DNA from: a virus
Direction: 5' to 3' (one strand)
IMG/VR virus record: IMGVR_UViG_3300042305_001857
Span: 1-55,931 of that record
DNA: 55,931 nt
Below, in pieces: positions 8,074 through 16,703 of the stretch; the stretch's first letter is position 1; every line of letters begins with the position of its first letter. The notes below the pieces were generated by a model. The model did not search any database. It was not told where the DNA came from and saw nothing but the letters and a program-made list of their open reading frames with translations. The position numbers and the translations under genes are program-made.

Positions 8074-8169
8074 ATGCCACATCCCAGAAAAAATCGCCCA
8101 CGCAAAGGACGACGAAAAATCGGTTCCGCTAAACGTAAAGCCCGCAAGAAGAACAAAAAGCAGAAATGA
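8074..8169 (+). CDS. 31-aa extremely basic peptide
   Basis: A near-perfect ribosome site (AAGGAGG, 5 bases from ATG 8074) argues strongly that it is translated. About 18 of 31 residues are Arg or Lys (MPHPRKNRPRKGRRKIGSAK then RKARKKNKKQK). It looks like a nucleic-acid or ribosome-binding peptide; similar composition is found in small ribosomal proteins. No homology call possible. Confidence 0.65.
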   Translation: MPHPRKNRPRKGRRKIGSAKRKARKKNKKQK

Positions 8170-8201
8170 AAACTTAGTTATAGCAAACACACTTTTTATG
8201 T

Positions 8202-8209
8202 GTTATGAT
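8202..8209 (+). promoter_or_regulatory. Possible extended -10 promoter element
   Basis: TGTTATGAT gives a TGn-extended -10 (TATGAT 8204-8209). No -35 is recognisable. Predicted RNA would start inside the terminator hairpin at 8211. Confidence 0.3.
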
Positions 8210-8210
8210 A

Positions 8211-8237
8211 CCCCACTGCAAAGTGGGGTTTTCTTTT
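8211..8237 (+). terminator. Rho-independent terminator
   Basis: CCCCACT (8211-8217), GCAA loop, AGTGGGG (8222-8228), TTTTCTTTT. Ends the deaminase unit and sits directly before the exonuclease start. Confidence 0.85.
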
Positions 8238-9218
8238 ATGGGTAAAAAAATGAGCAAAATACTTGTTATAGACTTTCTAAATCTGTTTATCAGGTCTTAT
8301 GTTGTAAATCCATCTATATCCAAACAGGGACAACCTATTGGTGGTATTGTAGGGGTTTTCAAATCCCTTCAAAAACTTTGTAGAGATACAAAACCAGACA
8401 AAATCATTTTTTGTCATGATGGTCCTGGTGGAAGTAGAAAGAAAAAAGCACTTCACAAAGATTATAAAGAAGGTCGTAATCCACTACGATTGAATAGAAA
8501 CATAAAAGTTCTAGATGAAAATCAAGAAGTTGAAAATCGCCTTTGGCAACAACTAAAAACTTTTGATTATCTAAATCTTTGCCCTGTTATTCAACTTATG
8601 GAAGAAAATGTTGAAGCAGACGATCTAATATCCTATATTGTTCAGCACGAGAACTATGAAAATAGTATAAAAATGATAGTATCAAGTGATAAAGACTTTA
8701 TTCAGTTGCTGGATGATAAAACTATTCTTATTCGCCCAGTTCAAGATGAAATATTGAATGTAAATCGTGTTTTAGAAGAATACAAAATACACCCAAATAA
8801 CTTTGCTATTGCTCGCGCTATTGCTGGCGATAAAAGTGATAACCTTGAAGGTGTTAGGGGTGTTGGATTAATAAGTTTATCAAAAAAGTTTCCTATTCTT
8901 GCCGAAAAATCAAAATATACAGTTGATGATATATTTGAAAAATGTGAAGAAAATAAAGAACAAGGAAAAATGTTCGGCAACATACTTGAAGAAAAGCAAA
9001 AAGTATATCTAAACTATCAAATAATGCAACTACGACAGCCAAATATGTCGCTACAAGCACAACAAAAAACAGATTTTATTTTAGAAAACTTTGAACCAGA
9101 GTTCAACAAAACAGACTTCCTAAAAAGTTCTATTGTTGATGGCTTTGCCGATCTCAAACTCAACGACCTATTTACTACTTTCAACAGAATAATAAGCGAT
9201 TCAAAGACCGGCACTTGA
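8238..9218 (+). CDS. 5'-3' exonuclease / FEN-family nuclease (T4 RNase H-like)
   Basis: Removes RNA primers and flaps at the fork. Metal-binding acidic residues appear in order: VID (Asp12), EADD (126-129), SSDKDF (149-154), then GDKSDN (197-202) leading into the helix-hairpin-helix GVRGVG. This is the classical FEN/PIN order. An upstream ATG (8205) lies in the -10/terminator and is rejected. ATG 8238 or ATG 8250 (MSKILVIDF) is the start, both close to the motif. Length about 326 aa fits the family. Confidence 0.88.
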   Translation: MGKKMSKILVIDFLNLFIRSYVVNPSISKQGQPIGGIVGVFKSLQKLCRDTKPDKIIFCHDGPGGSRKKKALHKDYKEGRNPLRLNRNIKVLDENQEVENRLWQQLKTFDYLNLCPVIQLMEENVEADDLISYIVQHENYENSIKMIVSSDKDFIQLLDDKTILIRPVQDEILNVNRVLEEYKIHPNNFAIARAIAGDKSDNLEGVRGVGLISLSKKFPILAEKSKYTVDDIFEKCEENKEQGKMFGNILEEKQKVYLNYQIMQLRQPNMSLQAQQKTDFILENFEPEFNKTDFLKSSIVDGFADLKLNDLFTTFNRIISDSKTGT

Positions 9219-9243
9219 CCTATGCGAAAAGATCCGGTATACT
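9215..9243 (+). promoter_or_regulatory. Sigma70 promoter before helicase
   Basis: TTGACC (9215-9220), 17 bp spacer, TATACT (9238-9243). Heads the helicase-nrdA-nrdB unit. Confidence 0.7.
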
Positions 9244-9263
9244 GACAAACCCGAGAGGAAACA

Positions 9264-10655
9264 ATGGCCAATAAAAACGAACCATCACTTGGGTCTTTTG
9301 GAAAAGACTTTCAAGAGAAGTTGGTGCATATTATTTTAGAAGATAATGTATTCGCCTCACAAATAAGCGAAGTTCTTGATACAAGTTTCTTTGAACTAAA
9401 ATATCTACAAGTATTTGTTGATATTATTTTCAAATATAAAAACACATATAACTGCTTTCCAAGCAACTCAACAATAGAAACAATGTTGCGAACAGAACTG
9501 GAAAAGCAAAATCCAGTTACTCAAAAACAAGTGCGAGACTTTTTTGCTCGCATTCTTGCCGGCACCATTGAAGATGTAGATGATGATTATGTAAAAGATA
9601 AAAGTCTTGATTTTTGTAAAAAGCAAAAACTAAAAGAAGCCATGTTGAAGAGTGTTTCACTTATGGAAAACTCATCTTTTGATGAAGTTTCAAAGATCAT
9701 AAATGGAGCACTGAAACTTGGCCTTGATAATGATGGTGGTTATGACTTTCTCAAACATTTTGAAGAGCGATACAAAGTAAAAGCGCGTGATCCTATTTCA
9801 ACTGGATGGGATGTTATTGATAATCTCATTCAAGGTGGTTTAGGGAAAGGCGAACTTGGTGTTGTTGTGGCTCCAACAGGTGCAGGTAAGAGTATGGCAC
9901 TTGTTCATCTAGGAACACAAGCAATGAAGCAAGGAAAAAATGTTGTTTATTATACATTAGAACTTGGTGACACTGTTATTGGTCGTCGTTTTGATAGTTG
10001 TCTAACAGGTTATCCACTAAAAGGACTAAATCTTGTAAAAGAAGAAGTTTTAGAAAAAGTAAGACAAGTTCCAGGAAAACTTATTATCAAAGAGTATCCA
10101 ACAAAAACTGCTTCAACAGAAACTATTAGAAACCATCTAAAAAAACTGGAACAACGAGACTTCAAAGTTGATATGATAATAGTTGATTATGGTGATCTAC
10201 TGAAACCGGTTTCAGTTCAAAGAGAAAAGCGTAATGAACTTGAAGGGATATATGAAGAACTGCGAGGCATTGCTGCTGAAACAAAATGTCCACTATATAC
10301 AGCCAGTCAAACAAACAGATCGGGCCTAAATGCCGAAGTTGTAACCATGGAAAGTATTAGTGAGGCATTCAATAAGTGCTTTGTTGCTGATTTTATTTTT
10401 TCTCTTTCTCGCACAGCAACACACAAGCAAAACAATACCGGCAGGATATTTATAGCAAAGAACAGAAATGGACCTGACGGCATAATACTTCCAATATTTA
10501 TGGATACATCTAATATTGATATAAAAGTATTGGAACCAACCAACGAAACAATAGAAGATATAAATAAAAACTCTGCGGCAGAGCAATCAAAGAAACTAAA
10601 AGAGAAATATGCCAAGCACAGAAAAGAACAAAAAGAAATGACAAAGGGAGAATGA
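9264..10655 (+). CDS. Replicative DNA helicase, DnaB/gp41 family
   Basis: Hexameric 5'-3' helicase. The N-terminal domain (1-165) is all-helical. The RecA-like domain has Walker A APTGAGKS (203-210), an ELGDTVIGRR stretch (H1a-like) and Walker B IIVDYGDLL with Asp308. H3-like ASQTNRSG (347-354) follows, then the arginine-finger region near 383-401. The tail is Lys/Glu-rich. GAGAGGAA precedes ATG 9264. In some related marine phages this gene carries a split intein; here it is continuous. Confidence 0.92.
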   Translation: MANKNEPSLGSFGKDFQEKLVHIILEDNVFASQISEVLDTSFFELKYLQVFVDIIFKYKNTYNCFPSNSTIETMLRTELEKQNPVTQKQVRDFFARILAGTIEDVDDDYVKDKSLDFCKKQKLKEAMLKSVSLMENSSFDEVSKIINGALKLGLDNDGGYDFLKHFEERYKVKARDPISTGWDVIDNLIQGGLGKGELGVVVAPTGAGKSMALVHLGTQAMKQGKNVVYYTLELGDTVIGRRFDSCLTGYPLKGLNLVKEEVLEKVRQVPGKLIIKEYPTKTASTETIRNHLKKLEQRDFKVDMIIVDYGDLLKPVSVQREKRNELEGIYEELRGIAAETKCPLYTASQTNRSGLNAEVVTMESISEAFNKCFVADFIFSLSRTATHKQNNTGRIFIAKNRNGPDGIILPIFMDTSNIDIKVLEPTNETIEDINKNSAAEQSKKLKEKYAKHRKEQKEMTKGE

Positions 10656-10657
10656 AA

Positions 10658-12445
10658 ATGAGCGAGATAAAGATAGATTTTAGTAGAGATCAACTATTTG
10701 ACGAACTTGGTCTAAAAAGACTAAAAGAATCATATATGACAAAAAATGAAAACTCACCACAAGAGCGTTTTGCTTTTGTATCTCAACAGTTTTCTTCAAA
10801 CCCAGAACACGCACAGCGATTATATGACTATTCATCAAAGCACTGGTTGAGCTACTCAACTCCTATCTTGTCTTATGGAAGAACAAAAAATGGACTTCCG
10901 ATCTCTTGTTTTCTCTCGTACATGCAAGATTCAGCACATGGTCTTGTTGATACATTGAGCGAAACAAACTGGCTTTCAATGCTTGGTGGTGGTGTTGGTG
11001 TCCACGTAAAGATCCGTTCTGCCGGAGATAAATCAACTGGCATCATGCCTCATATGAAAATATATGATGCTTCTTCACTTGCTTATCGCCAAGGCAAAAC
11101 ACGACGTGGTTCATATGCTGTTTATCTTGATATAAACCATCCGGATATCATTCAGTTCCTGGAAATGCGCAAGCCAACAGGCGATCAAAATATGCGCTGT
11201 CAAAACCTGCATCACGGAATCAATATCAGCGATGACTTTATGAACATTATAGAAAAGTGTATGCTTGATCCAAGTGCTGATGATACTTGGGGACTACGAG
11301 ATCCAAGTAGTGATGTTGTAAAAGAAAAAGTTTCAGCAAAAGAACTATGGCAGCGTATTCTTGAAATGCGTATGCAAACAGGTGAGCCATATCTTTGCTT
11401 TACTGATACTGCCAACCGAGCACTACCAGAATGGCTAAAAAAAGAAGATCTAAAAATCCATGGCAGTAATCTTTGTAATGAGGTTTTTTTGTGCACAAAC
11501 GAAGACAGAACAGCGGTGTGTTGTTTGTCATCACTAAACCTGGAATACTATGATGAATGGAAAGAAGATCCAAACTTTGTCAGCGATGTTGCTGAAATGT
11601 TAGACAATGTTCTTCAAAACTTTATTGATAATGCGCCAGATGAAATAAGCAGAGCAAGATATTCAGCCCAGCGAGAGCGTTCTGTTGGTCTTGGAACACT
11701 TGGTTTTCACGCTTATTTACAGAAAAAGCATATTCCATTTGAAAGTGCTCTTGCCAAGTCTGCAAATATGAAGATATTCAAAAATATCCGTTCTAAAATG
11801 GATGAAGCAAATGTTAGACTTGCTAATGAAAGAGGTGCTTGTCCCGACGCTGCAAAACACGGATACAATGTTCGTTTTTCTCACATGATGGCACTTGCCC
11901 CCAATGCTTCTACTTCACTTATTATGGGAAATACTTCTCCAAGTATTGAGCCATATCGTGCTAATGTCTTTCGTCAAGACACACTTTCAGGTGCTCATGT
12001 GTATAAAAACCGGTTTCTTGAAAAGATCCTGGAAAAGAAATGTGAAGAACTAAAACTTGATATAAATGATGTATGGGCTTCTATTATTGCTAATGATGGT
12101 TCAGTCCAACATTTAGATTGGCTTGATGAATATACAAAAGCAGTTTATAAAACAGCAAATGAACTTGATCAACGATGGATAATAGAACTTGCCGGTGATC
12201 GTCAAGAGTTTGTAGATCAAGGTCAAAGTGTAAATATCTTTTTTAGACCAGATGTAAATATCAAATATCTGCACGCAGTTCATTTTCAGGCTTGGAAAAG
12301 TGGTCTAAAAGGTTTATACTACTGCCGTAGCGACAAACTTCGCAAAGCAGATCGTGTCGGCCAAAAAGTTGAAAGAAAAAAGATTGAAGATGAAATAGAT
12401 CTCAAAAAACTCGCCGAAGGCGATGAATGTCTTGCTTGCACCTGA
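10658..12445 (+). CDS. nrdA: Ribonucleotide reductase alpha subunit, class I, short form
   Basis: Reduces NDPs to dNDPs with NrdB. Visible residues: Cys84 (LPISC), the NLCNE active-site triple at about 271-275, the paired CC at 288-289, the PNASTS loop and the C-terminal redox pair CLAC (DECLACT). About 595 aa versus about 760 for E. coli NrdA; the N-terminal ATP-cone is absent, so dATP feedback inhibition by that route is unlikely. ATG 10652 is only 1 base from GGGAG, whereas ATG 10658 is 7 bases away, so I use 10658. It overlaps nothing but follows the helicase stop at once. Confidence 0.93.
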   Translation: MSEIKIDFSRDQLFDELGLKRLKESYMTKNENSPQERFAFVSQQFSSNPEHAQRLYDYSSKHWLSYSTPILSYGRTKNGLPISCFLSYMQDSAHGLVDTLSETNWLSMLGGGVGVHVKIRSAGDKSTGIMPHMKIYDASSLAYRQGKTRRGSYAVYLDINHPDIIQFLEMRKPTGDQNMRCQNLHHGINISDDFMNIIEKCMLDPSADDTWGLRDPSSDVVKEKVSAKELWQRILEMRMQTGEPYLCFTDTANRALPEWLKKEDLKIHGSNLCNEVFLCTNEDRTAVCCLSSLNLEYYDEWKEDPNFVSDVAEMLDNVLQNFIDNAPDEISRARYSAQRERSVGLGTLGFHAYLQKKHIPFESALAKSANMKIFKNIRSKMDEANVRLANERGACPDAAKHGYNVRFSHMMALAPNASTSLIMGNTSPSIEPYRANVFRQDTLSGAHVYKNRFLEKILEKKCEELKLDINDVWASIIANDGSVQHLDWLDEYTKAVYKTANELDQRWIIELAGDRQEFVDQGQSVNIFFRPDVNIKYLHAVHFQAWKSGLKGLYYCRSDKLRKADRVGQKVERKKIEDEIDLKKLAEGDECLACT

Positions 12446-12458
12446 ATGGAGAAAAATA

Positions 12459-13436
12459 ATGGCTAAAAAAAAATATAAACTTACAGAAGAAAGACCGTTC
12501 TTCAAACCATTTCAATATGAATGGTGTTTTGAGGCTTTCAAAGAAAGCGAACAAATGCACTGGACACCTCTTGAAATTCCAATGCTGGAAGATATCAAAG
12601 ATTGGAAAAACAATCTTTCAAAAGAAGAAAAAGACTTCTTGACACATATATTCCGCTTTTTTACGCAAGCAGATATTGATGTGGCTGGTGGTTATGTAAA
12701 AAACTATTTGCCATATTTTCCACATCCAGAAATAAGAATGATGCTGACTTCTTTTGCTGCACGAGAAGCAGTCCACATACAAAGTTATTCTCATCTCATA
12801 GAAACTCTTGGAATGCCAGAAACTACTTATAATCAATTTCTCCAATATCAAGCAATGAAAGATAAACATGAATATTTTACAAAGTTTTCTGAAACGGGGG
12901 AGACAAAGATTGCTCAACAAATTGCTGCCTTTTCAGCCTTTACCGAAGGAATGACACTGTTTTCCAGTTTTGTAATGTTGCTGAACTTTGCTCGTAATGG
13001 AAAAATGAAAGGCATGGGTCAAATTATTGCTTGGAGTATTGCAGACGAAACACTTCATGCTGAAAGTATGATAAAACTATTTCGTGAGTTTATTGGCGAA
13101 AACAAACACATATGGAACGATGAACTAAAAAGTGAAATATACACAATAGCAACAAAAATGGTTGAACTTGAAGACAAGTTTGTTGATCTTGCTTTTGGTG
13201 TTGGGGATATGCAAAACTTGACAAAAGAAGATGTAAAACAATATGTTCGCTATATTGCTGACCGCAGACTTATTTCTCTTGGCATGAAAGGTATTTTCAA
13301 AGTAAAGAAAAACCCACTACCATGGGTTGATGGAATGCTGGGTGTTACACACAGCAACTTCTTTGAGCAAAAAGTCACAGACTATGCCAAGGGAGCACTA
13401 ACTGGCGATTGGTCGTCTGTTTGGGCTCAAGAATGA
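12459..13436 (+). CDS. nrdB: Ribonucleotide reductase beta subunit, class I
   Basis: Di-iron/tyrosyl-radical subunit. Carboxylate and His ligands: FTQADID, FAAREAVHIQSYSH (the Tyr of 'QSY' aligns with the radical Tyr122 of E. coli), FTEGM, and ADETLHAESM. Start set at ATG 12459 by GGAG 7 bases upstream; an earlier ATG (12423) lies inside nrdA. About 325 aa, usual for the family. Glutaredoxin at 46480 is a likely electron donor to NrdA. Confidence 0.93.
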   Translation: MAKKKYKLTEERPFFKPFQYEWCFEAFKESEQMHWTPLEIPMLEDIKDWKNNLSKEEKDFLTHIFRFFTQADIDVAGGYVKNYLPYFPHPEIRMMLTSFAAREAVHIQSYSHLIETLGMPETTYNQFLQYQAMKDKHEYFTKFSETGETKIAQQIAAFSAFTEGMTLFSSFVMLLNFARNGKMKGMGQIIAWSIADETLHAESMIKLFREFIGENKHIWNDELKSEIYTIATKMVELEDKFVDLAFGVGDMQNLTKEDVKQYVRYIADRRLISLGMKGIFKVKKNPLPWVDGMLGVTHSNFFEQKVTDYAKGALTGDWSSVWAQE

Positions 13437-13454
13437 ACTGTATGTGACCGGTGC

Positions 13455-13482
13455 TTGACTTTTGCCGGCGATCTGCTAAAAT
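13455..13482 (+). promoter_or_regulatory. Sigma70 promoter followed at once by a terminator hairpin
   Basis: TTGACT (13455-13460), 16 bp spacer, TAAAAT (13477-13482). The predicted start lies in the hairpin 13485-13502. Confidence 0.65.
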
Positions 13483-13484
13483 AG

Positions 13485-13508
13485 GCCAGCCACAGGGCTG
13501 GCTTTTTT
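13485..13508 (+). terminator. Rho-independent terminator
   Basis: GCCAGCC (13485-13491), ACAG, GGCTGGC (13496-13502), TTTTTT. Terminates the helicase-nrd unit; may also form a 5' stem on the next transcript. Confidence 0.85.
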
Positions 13509-13522
13509 ACAAGGAGAATGCT

Positions 13523-13804
13523 ATGACTGATCTAAAAACTCTTGAACAGCAAGACAAGAAACTAACTCGCGAAGAACACATCATCAACTACCTAAAAGCA
13601 CTCAACACGATTGAGCAAGCGATTGAGCCATATCGTGAGCACAAACTTGCCCTCAAAAAGCATTATGCTGATAATAGTTTTCTTTCCCGCGAAGATCAAT
13701 CTCGCCTACTAAAAGCCTATCGTATGGCTCAAAAAGGTGAAGAACTTGAAGACTTTGAGGAGTTTCTAAATATTATCAAGAGCAAACTAAAAGTAGGAGC
13801 GTGA
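13523..13804 (+). CDS. Hypothetical helical protein, 93 aa
   Basis: AAGGAG precedes ATG 13523; an upstream ATG at 13451 lies in the promoter. The product is mostly charged helices (LKTLEQQDKKLTREEHIINY; YRMAQKGEELEDFEEFLNII). No motif recognised. First gene of the unit with the GroES-like candidate. Confidence 0.7.
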   Translation: MTDLKTLEQQDKKLTREEHIINYLKALNTIEQAIEPYREHKLALKKHYADNSFLSREDQSRLLKAYRMAQKGEELEDFEEFLNIIKSKLKVGA

Positions 13805-13805
13805 T

Positions 13806-14081
13806 ATGATGAAGTTGGAACCACGAAACAAACATCTTCTTATAGAAGTAGTAAAAAACGATACAAAAGAAGAAAAAGTAAGTGAGTTTTTTGGTGCTTC
13901 AAGCAAGAAACCTGATAACTTGGTTTATCGTGTATTAGACCGAGCAGACGATTGCGTTATTTCAGTGTATGTGGGACAACTTATTGTTGTAGAGGGCAAC
14001 ATGGTTCAGGAAAACAAAGTAGGAGAACAAACCTTTCTTACTTGTAAAGAAAACTTTGTTATTGGTGTTGTAAAAGACTGA
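13806..14081 (+). CDS. GroES/gp31-like co-chaperonin candidate
   Basis: The pattern fits a GroES-type beta-barrel: an opening 'LEPRNKHLLIEVV' strand (compare 'IRPLHDRVIVKRV'), a flexible loop at about 19-35 (EEKVSEFFGASSKK) where GroES has its mobile loop, then 'YRVLDRADD', 'VYVGQLIVVEGNMV' (compare 'VKVGDIVIF') and a closing 'NFVIGVVKD'. 91 aa is normal. A GroEL is encoded at 44018. The match is structural by eye, not proven. AGGAG 6 bases before ATG. Confidence 0.5.
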   Translation: MMKLEPRNKHLLIEVVKNDTKEEKVSEFFGASSKKPDNLVYRVLDRADDCVISVYVGQLIVVEGNMVQENKVGEQTFLTCKENFVIGVVKD

Positions 14082-14096
14082 ACTTGGAGCCTTATC

Positions 14097-14489
14097 GTGG
14101 GAATGTATGATGAAATAACAGTAGAGTTTTCTTTTGAAGAAAAATATAAACATCTTCAAAATGTTGTTTTTCAAACAAAAAGTTTATCTTGCTGTTTAGA
14201 CAACTATCTTGTTGATCAAGAAGGTCAACTATGGATGCAAAAAGCAATCTGGGATGTCATACCAGAAAAAGATCGTCCATATTTTGGAAAACCAGAATGG
14301 AATAGTCGTTTTGGAAAGATAGTTGGAATGTTAGATATTGTAAATGCTGAAAAGCAAAAACACCATCATACTGGCGAAATAAAAATGTATTATTTTGATG
14401 ATGCATCAAAAGTTGATTACGACATTGTTTGTTTTTTTGATAATGGAAAAATGCTTTTTTTCAAAGTTATAGAAAGCAGGCAACGATGA
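14097..14489 (+). CDS. Conserved phage hypothetical protein, 'MGMYDEI...FQTK' family
   Basis: Starts with GTG at 14097, chosen because GGAG lies 7 bases upstream; the ATG at 14103 is too far. MGMYDEI, FQTKSLSCCLDNY and a GQLW step are typical of a widespread phage protein family of unknown function. All-beta in the first half. The end overlaps the next start (ATGA). Confidence 0.75.
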   Translation: MGMYDEITVEFSFEEKYKHLQNVVFQTKSLSCCLDNYLVDQEGQLWMQKAIWDVIPEKDRPYFGKPEWNSRFGKIVGMLDIVNAEKQKHHHTGEIKMYYFDDASKVDYDIVCFFDNGKMLFFKVIESRQR

Positions 14490-15010
14490 ATAAAGAACTT
14501 GAAAAAAACCTACTTGAAAAATATCCTAAACTATTTAGGACCGTCAAACATCTTGGATGTAGTGATGGTTGGTATGATATTGTTGAAATAATGTGCAAAG
14601 AAATACAATCACATATTACATATTATAGAGCCAGCGCTGCAAGAACAAAAAGATACAATCGCGCTCTTACACAGGCACTTCGCGGAAACTACTCAAATAT
14701 TGAATATTATTACCGCAATTCAAAAGACAAAGAAACGCTTATAGCAAAAGACATAGAAATGAAAAACTTTCGTTCTATTTGGACTGAAAATATTCCAACA
14801 CAAATGCAGTTTACGCAAATAAAAGAAAAGTTTGGAACTCTTCGCGTTTATACTATTGGTGGAGATGCTTTTTGTGAAGGTCTTGTTAGAATGGCAGAAG
14901 CGATAAGCGCTAAAACTTGCGAAGAATGTGGTGTTCCAGGAAAACAAACAAGAAGCGGGTGGATAAGAACACTTTGTAAAGGCTGTATGGACAATAAAAA
15001 TGCCAAGTAA
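14486..15010 (+). CDS. Conserved phage hypothetical protein with C4 zinc site
   Basis: Contains CSDGWYDIV near residue 25, KEKFGTLRVY (about 115-124) and a terminal Cys4 knuckle CEECG ... LCKGC (145-167). That order is typical of a common phage family annotated only as hypothetical. Coupled to the preceding gene by ATGA. Confidence 0.75.
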   Translation: MNKELEKNLLEKYPKLFRTVKHLGCSDGWYDIVEIMCKEIQSHITYYRASAARTKRYNRALTQALRGNYSNIEYYYRNSKDKETLIAKDIEMKNFRSIWTENIPTQMQFTQIKEKFGTLRVYTIGGDAFCEGLVRMAEAISAKTCEECGVPGKQTRSGWIRTLCKGCMDNKNAK

Positions 15011-15233
15011 AGATTATGGTATTGGAACACTTGTCGCTGCCGCCGGCCCTGCTTTGTATTCCAAACAAGAAGCAGACATAGGTGTAATATGTGATGTAAC
15101 GGCGAATAAAAAAAGAAAATATTATATCTTATGGCAAAAAGATAAAGAAGTTTCCGGTCCTTATGGAAACCAAGATATTGAAGTTTTTATCAACTATTAT
15201 AAAGAATGGATGGAAGATGTTCAAAATCAATAA
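15000..15233 (+). CDS. Small GDLV-type beta-barrel protein
   Basis: Start overlaps the preceding stop. YGIGTLV, IGVICDVTANKKRKYYILW and a C-terminal helix follow the same plan as the 'KYxVGDLV...GIIT...YxW' proteins elsewhere in the window, suggesting a small SH3/KOW-like barrel. Function unknown. Confidence 0.6.
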   Translation: MPSKDYGIGTLVAAAGPALYSKQEADIGVICDVTANKKRKYYILWQKDKEVSGPYGNQDIEVFINYYKEWMEDVQNQ

Positions 15234-15741
15234 AATACAATATGAGCCATCAAAAGAAGATAATGACTGTTTTATGATAGAGATAAACTTTTCCTGTTCC
15301 GAGGAGCAAGAAAGTTCTTTTGGCACGCTTGGAAAATATCATAAAGCAAGATATGTTACTGATATTGAAAAGTTTGAAGATCACTATAACGATAGTTCAA
15401 ACTTTGAATATGAGACAGAACAAATAGAAGGAAAAGATTTTTCACATTTGAAATGGAAAAAACCAAGCGCATACGATCTTGGACTTGTAAAAATTGTTGA
15501 TGTTGAAGGTCTTGATAAGATCAACAAGCAAGAAGATGGAACTTTTACCTATAAAGAGTTCGTAAAAGACTGTTATATTACAACAGCAGCAGTAAAACAA
15601 CTGTTTGAAATGAAACAACATATGGATACTGGCTTTTGTAGATGGGGAAACTATCCAGAACAAGCAGGTGCTTTTCGGTCTGGTGATCCATTTCATGACT
15701 TTTTTGGCATTTTAGAAACACTTGACAGGTTTTGGGATTGA
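15217..15741 (+). CDS. Hypothetical protein, 174 aa
   Basis: Start ATG 15217 lies inside the end of the preceding gene (17-base overlap). Mixed alpha/beta with an acidic middle; ends 'GDPFHDFFGILETLDRFWD'. No known motif. Confidence 0.6.
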   Translation: MFKINKIQYEPSKEDNDCFMIEINFSCSEEQESSFGTLGKYHKARYVTDIEKFEDHYNDSSNFEYETEQIEGKDFSHLKWKKPSAYDLGLVKIVDVEGLDKINKQEDGTFTYKEFVKDCYITTAAVKQLFEMKQHMDTGFCRWGNYPEQAGAFRSGDPFHDFFGILETLDRFWD

Positions 15742-15764
15742 TATATTATTACGAGGTATATATA

Positions 15765-15878
15765 ATGTTAGATCTTGGTTTTTATTTGGTAATAGCGTCA
15801 TTTTTGTCAAGCATACCTGTGTGGGTTGTTGCATTGGCTATAATGAGTATTGCTGAAACTGCTAAAAAAAATAAATGA
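15765..15878 (+). CDS. 37-aa membrane peptide, possible small holin
   Basis: MLDLGFYLVIASFLSSIPVW followed by VALAIMSIAE gives about 28 hydrophobic residues and a Lys-rich end (TAKKNK). GAGG precedes the ATG. Its stop overlaps the start of the lipoprotein gene (ATGA). Position at the head of two lysis enzymes makes a holin or pinholin-like role plausible; this is inference from context. Confidence 0.5.
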   Translation: MLDLGFYLVIASFLSSIPVWVVALAIMSIAETAKKNK

Positions 15879-16294
15879 AAAAAATATTGATATTTTTGGT
15901 GTTTTTATCTACATCATGTGTAAAAACCGGGCCGCAGTTTATAAACTGCTCTCAACCAGAACTTGGAGAACTTGCTATTGATATTTCACTAGAAAACATG
16001 GATAACATACAAGATGTTGTAGATGGAATGAATTTTTCTTGTAAACAAGAAATAACATATCCTGCTAAAACAGCGTGTTTTCTGGTTCGTCCAGGAACCG
16101 ATATTGAGCGAGGACTTATTGTTTTGCTTGACGAATATATAGGGGAGTGTATTATACATGAACTTTATCATGCAGAACTATCTATTGCTAATGCCGATCC
16201 GTGTTCTTCGCATGATAAACAATGCGATTGGGACAACCAATGGCTTGAAATACTATTGGACGAATATAAGGAAATAAAAAATGAAACTAACTGA
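15875..16294 (+). CDS. Lipoprotein with HExxH zinc-protease motif
   Basis: N-terminal KKILIFLVFLSTSC is a lipoprotein signal with Cys at residue 15. The mature part contains CIIHELYHAEL near residue 93, the HExxH zincin signature, and several Cys pairs. About 139 aa. It lies between the membrane peptide and the endolysin, so it may act on the cell envelope at lysis, or be a surface factor. A spanin is possible by position, but the HExxH would be unusual for one. Confidence 0.6.
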   Translation: MKKILIFLVFLSTSCVKTGPQFINCSQPELGELAIDISLENMDNIQDVVDGMNFSCKQEITYPAKTACFLVRPGTDIERGLIVLLDEYIGECIIHELYHAELSIANADPCSSHDKQCDWDNQWLEILLDEYKEIKNETN

Positions 16295-16703
16295 AAACTT
16301 TTCTCTACAAGAGATGATAAAATCGCAAACAGCGGAAAGAAAAAAGATTGACAACACTCCATCACAAGAAGTGATTGATAATCTAAAACTACTTTGTGAA
16401 AATGTATTAGAAAAAGTTAGAACACACTTTGGTCGCCCTATCATGGTAAACAGTGGCTATCGTGGACCAAAACTAAATAAAGCGATTGGTGGTGCAAGAA
16501 ACAGTCAACACATGACCGGTCAGGCAGCAGACATAGAAATACCGGGATTAGACAATAAAGTTGTTTTTGATTGGATCAAGGATAACCTTGACTTTGACCA
16601 ACTTATACTCGAGTTTTATAAACCAGGAATACCAGATAGTGGATGGGTTCATGTGTCTTGGAGCAATAAAAAGAACAGAAAACAGGTTCTAAAAATTGGC
16701 TGA
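16281..16703 (+). CDS. M15-type peptidoglycan peptidase (endolysin)
   Basis: Cuts peptide crosslinks of peptidoglycan. Zinc motif SQHMTGQAADIEI (SxHxxGxAxD) near residues 74-86 and a second His in WVHVSW near 126. Upstream SGYRGPKLN is also conserved. About 140 aa, typical of phage D,D-/L,D-peptidases of the VanX/M15 group. Ends inside the start of the lysozyme gene. Confidence 0.85.
   Translation: MKLTENFSLQEMIKSQTAERKKIDNTPSQEVIDNLKLLCENVLEKVRTHFGRPIMVNSGYRGPKLNKAIGGARNSQHMTGQAADIEIPGLDNKVVFDWIKDNLDFDQLILEFYKPGIPDSGWVHVSWSNKKNRKQVLKIG

Noticed and set aside
7838-8101. Minus-strand open frames, this one and many others
   Set aside because: All lie opposite well-supported + strand genes; none has a ribosome site plus recognisable domain.
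8205-8237. N-terminal extension of the exonuclease from ATG 8205
   Set aside because: These codons coincide with a -10 element and terminator hairpin and precede the conserved VIDF motif without similarity.
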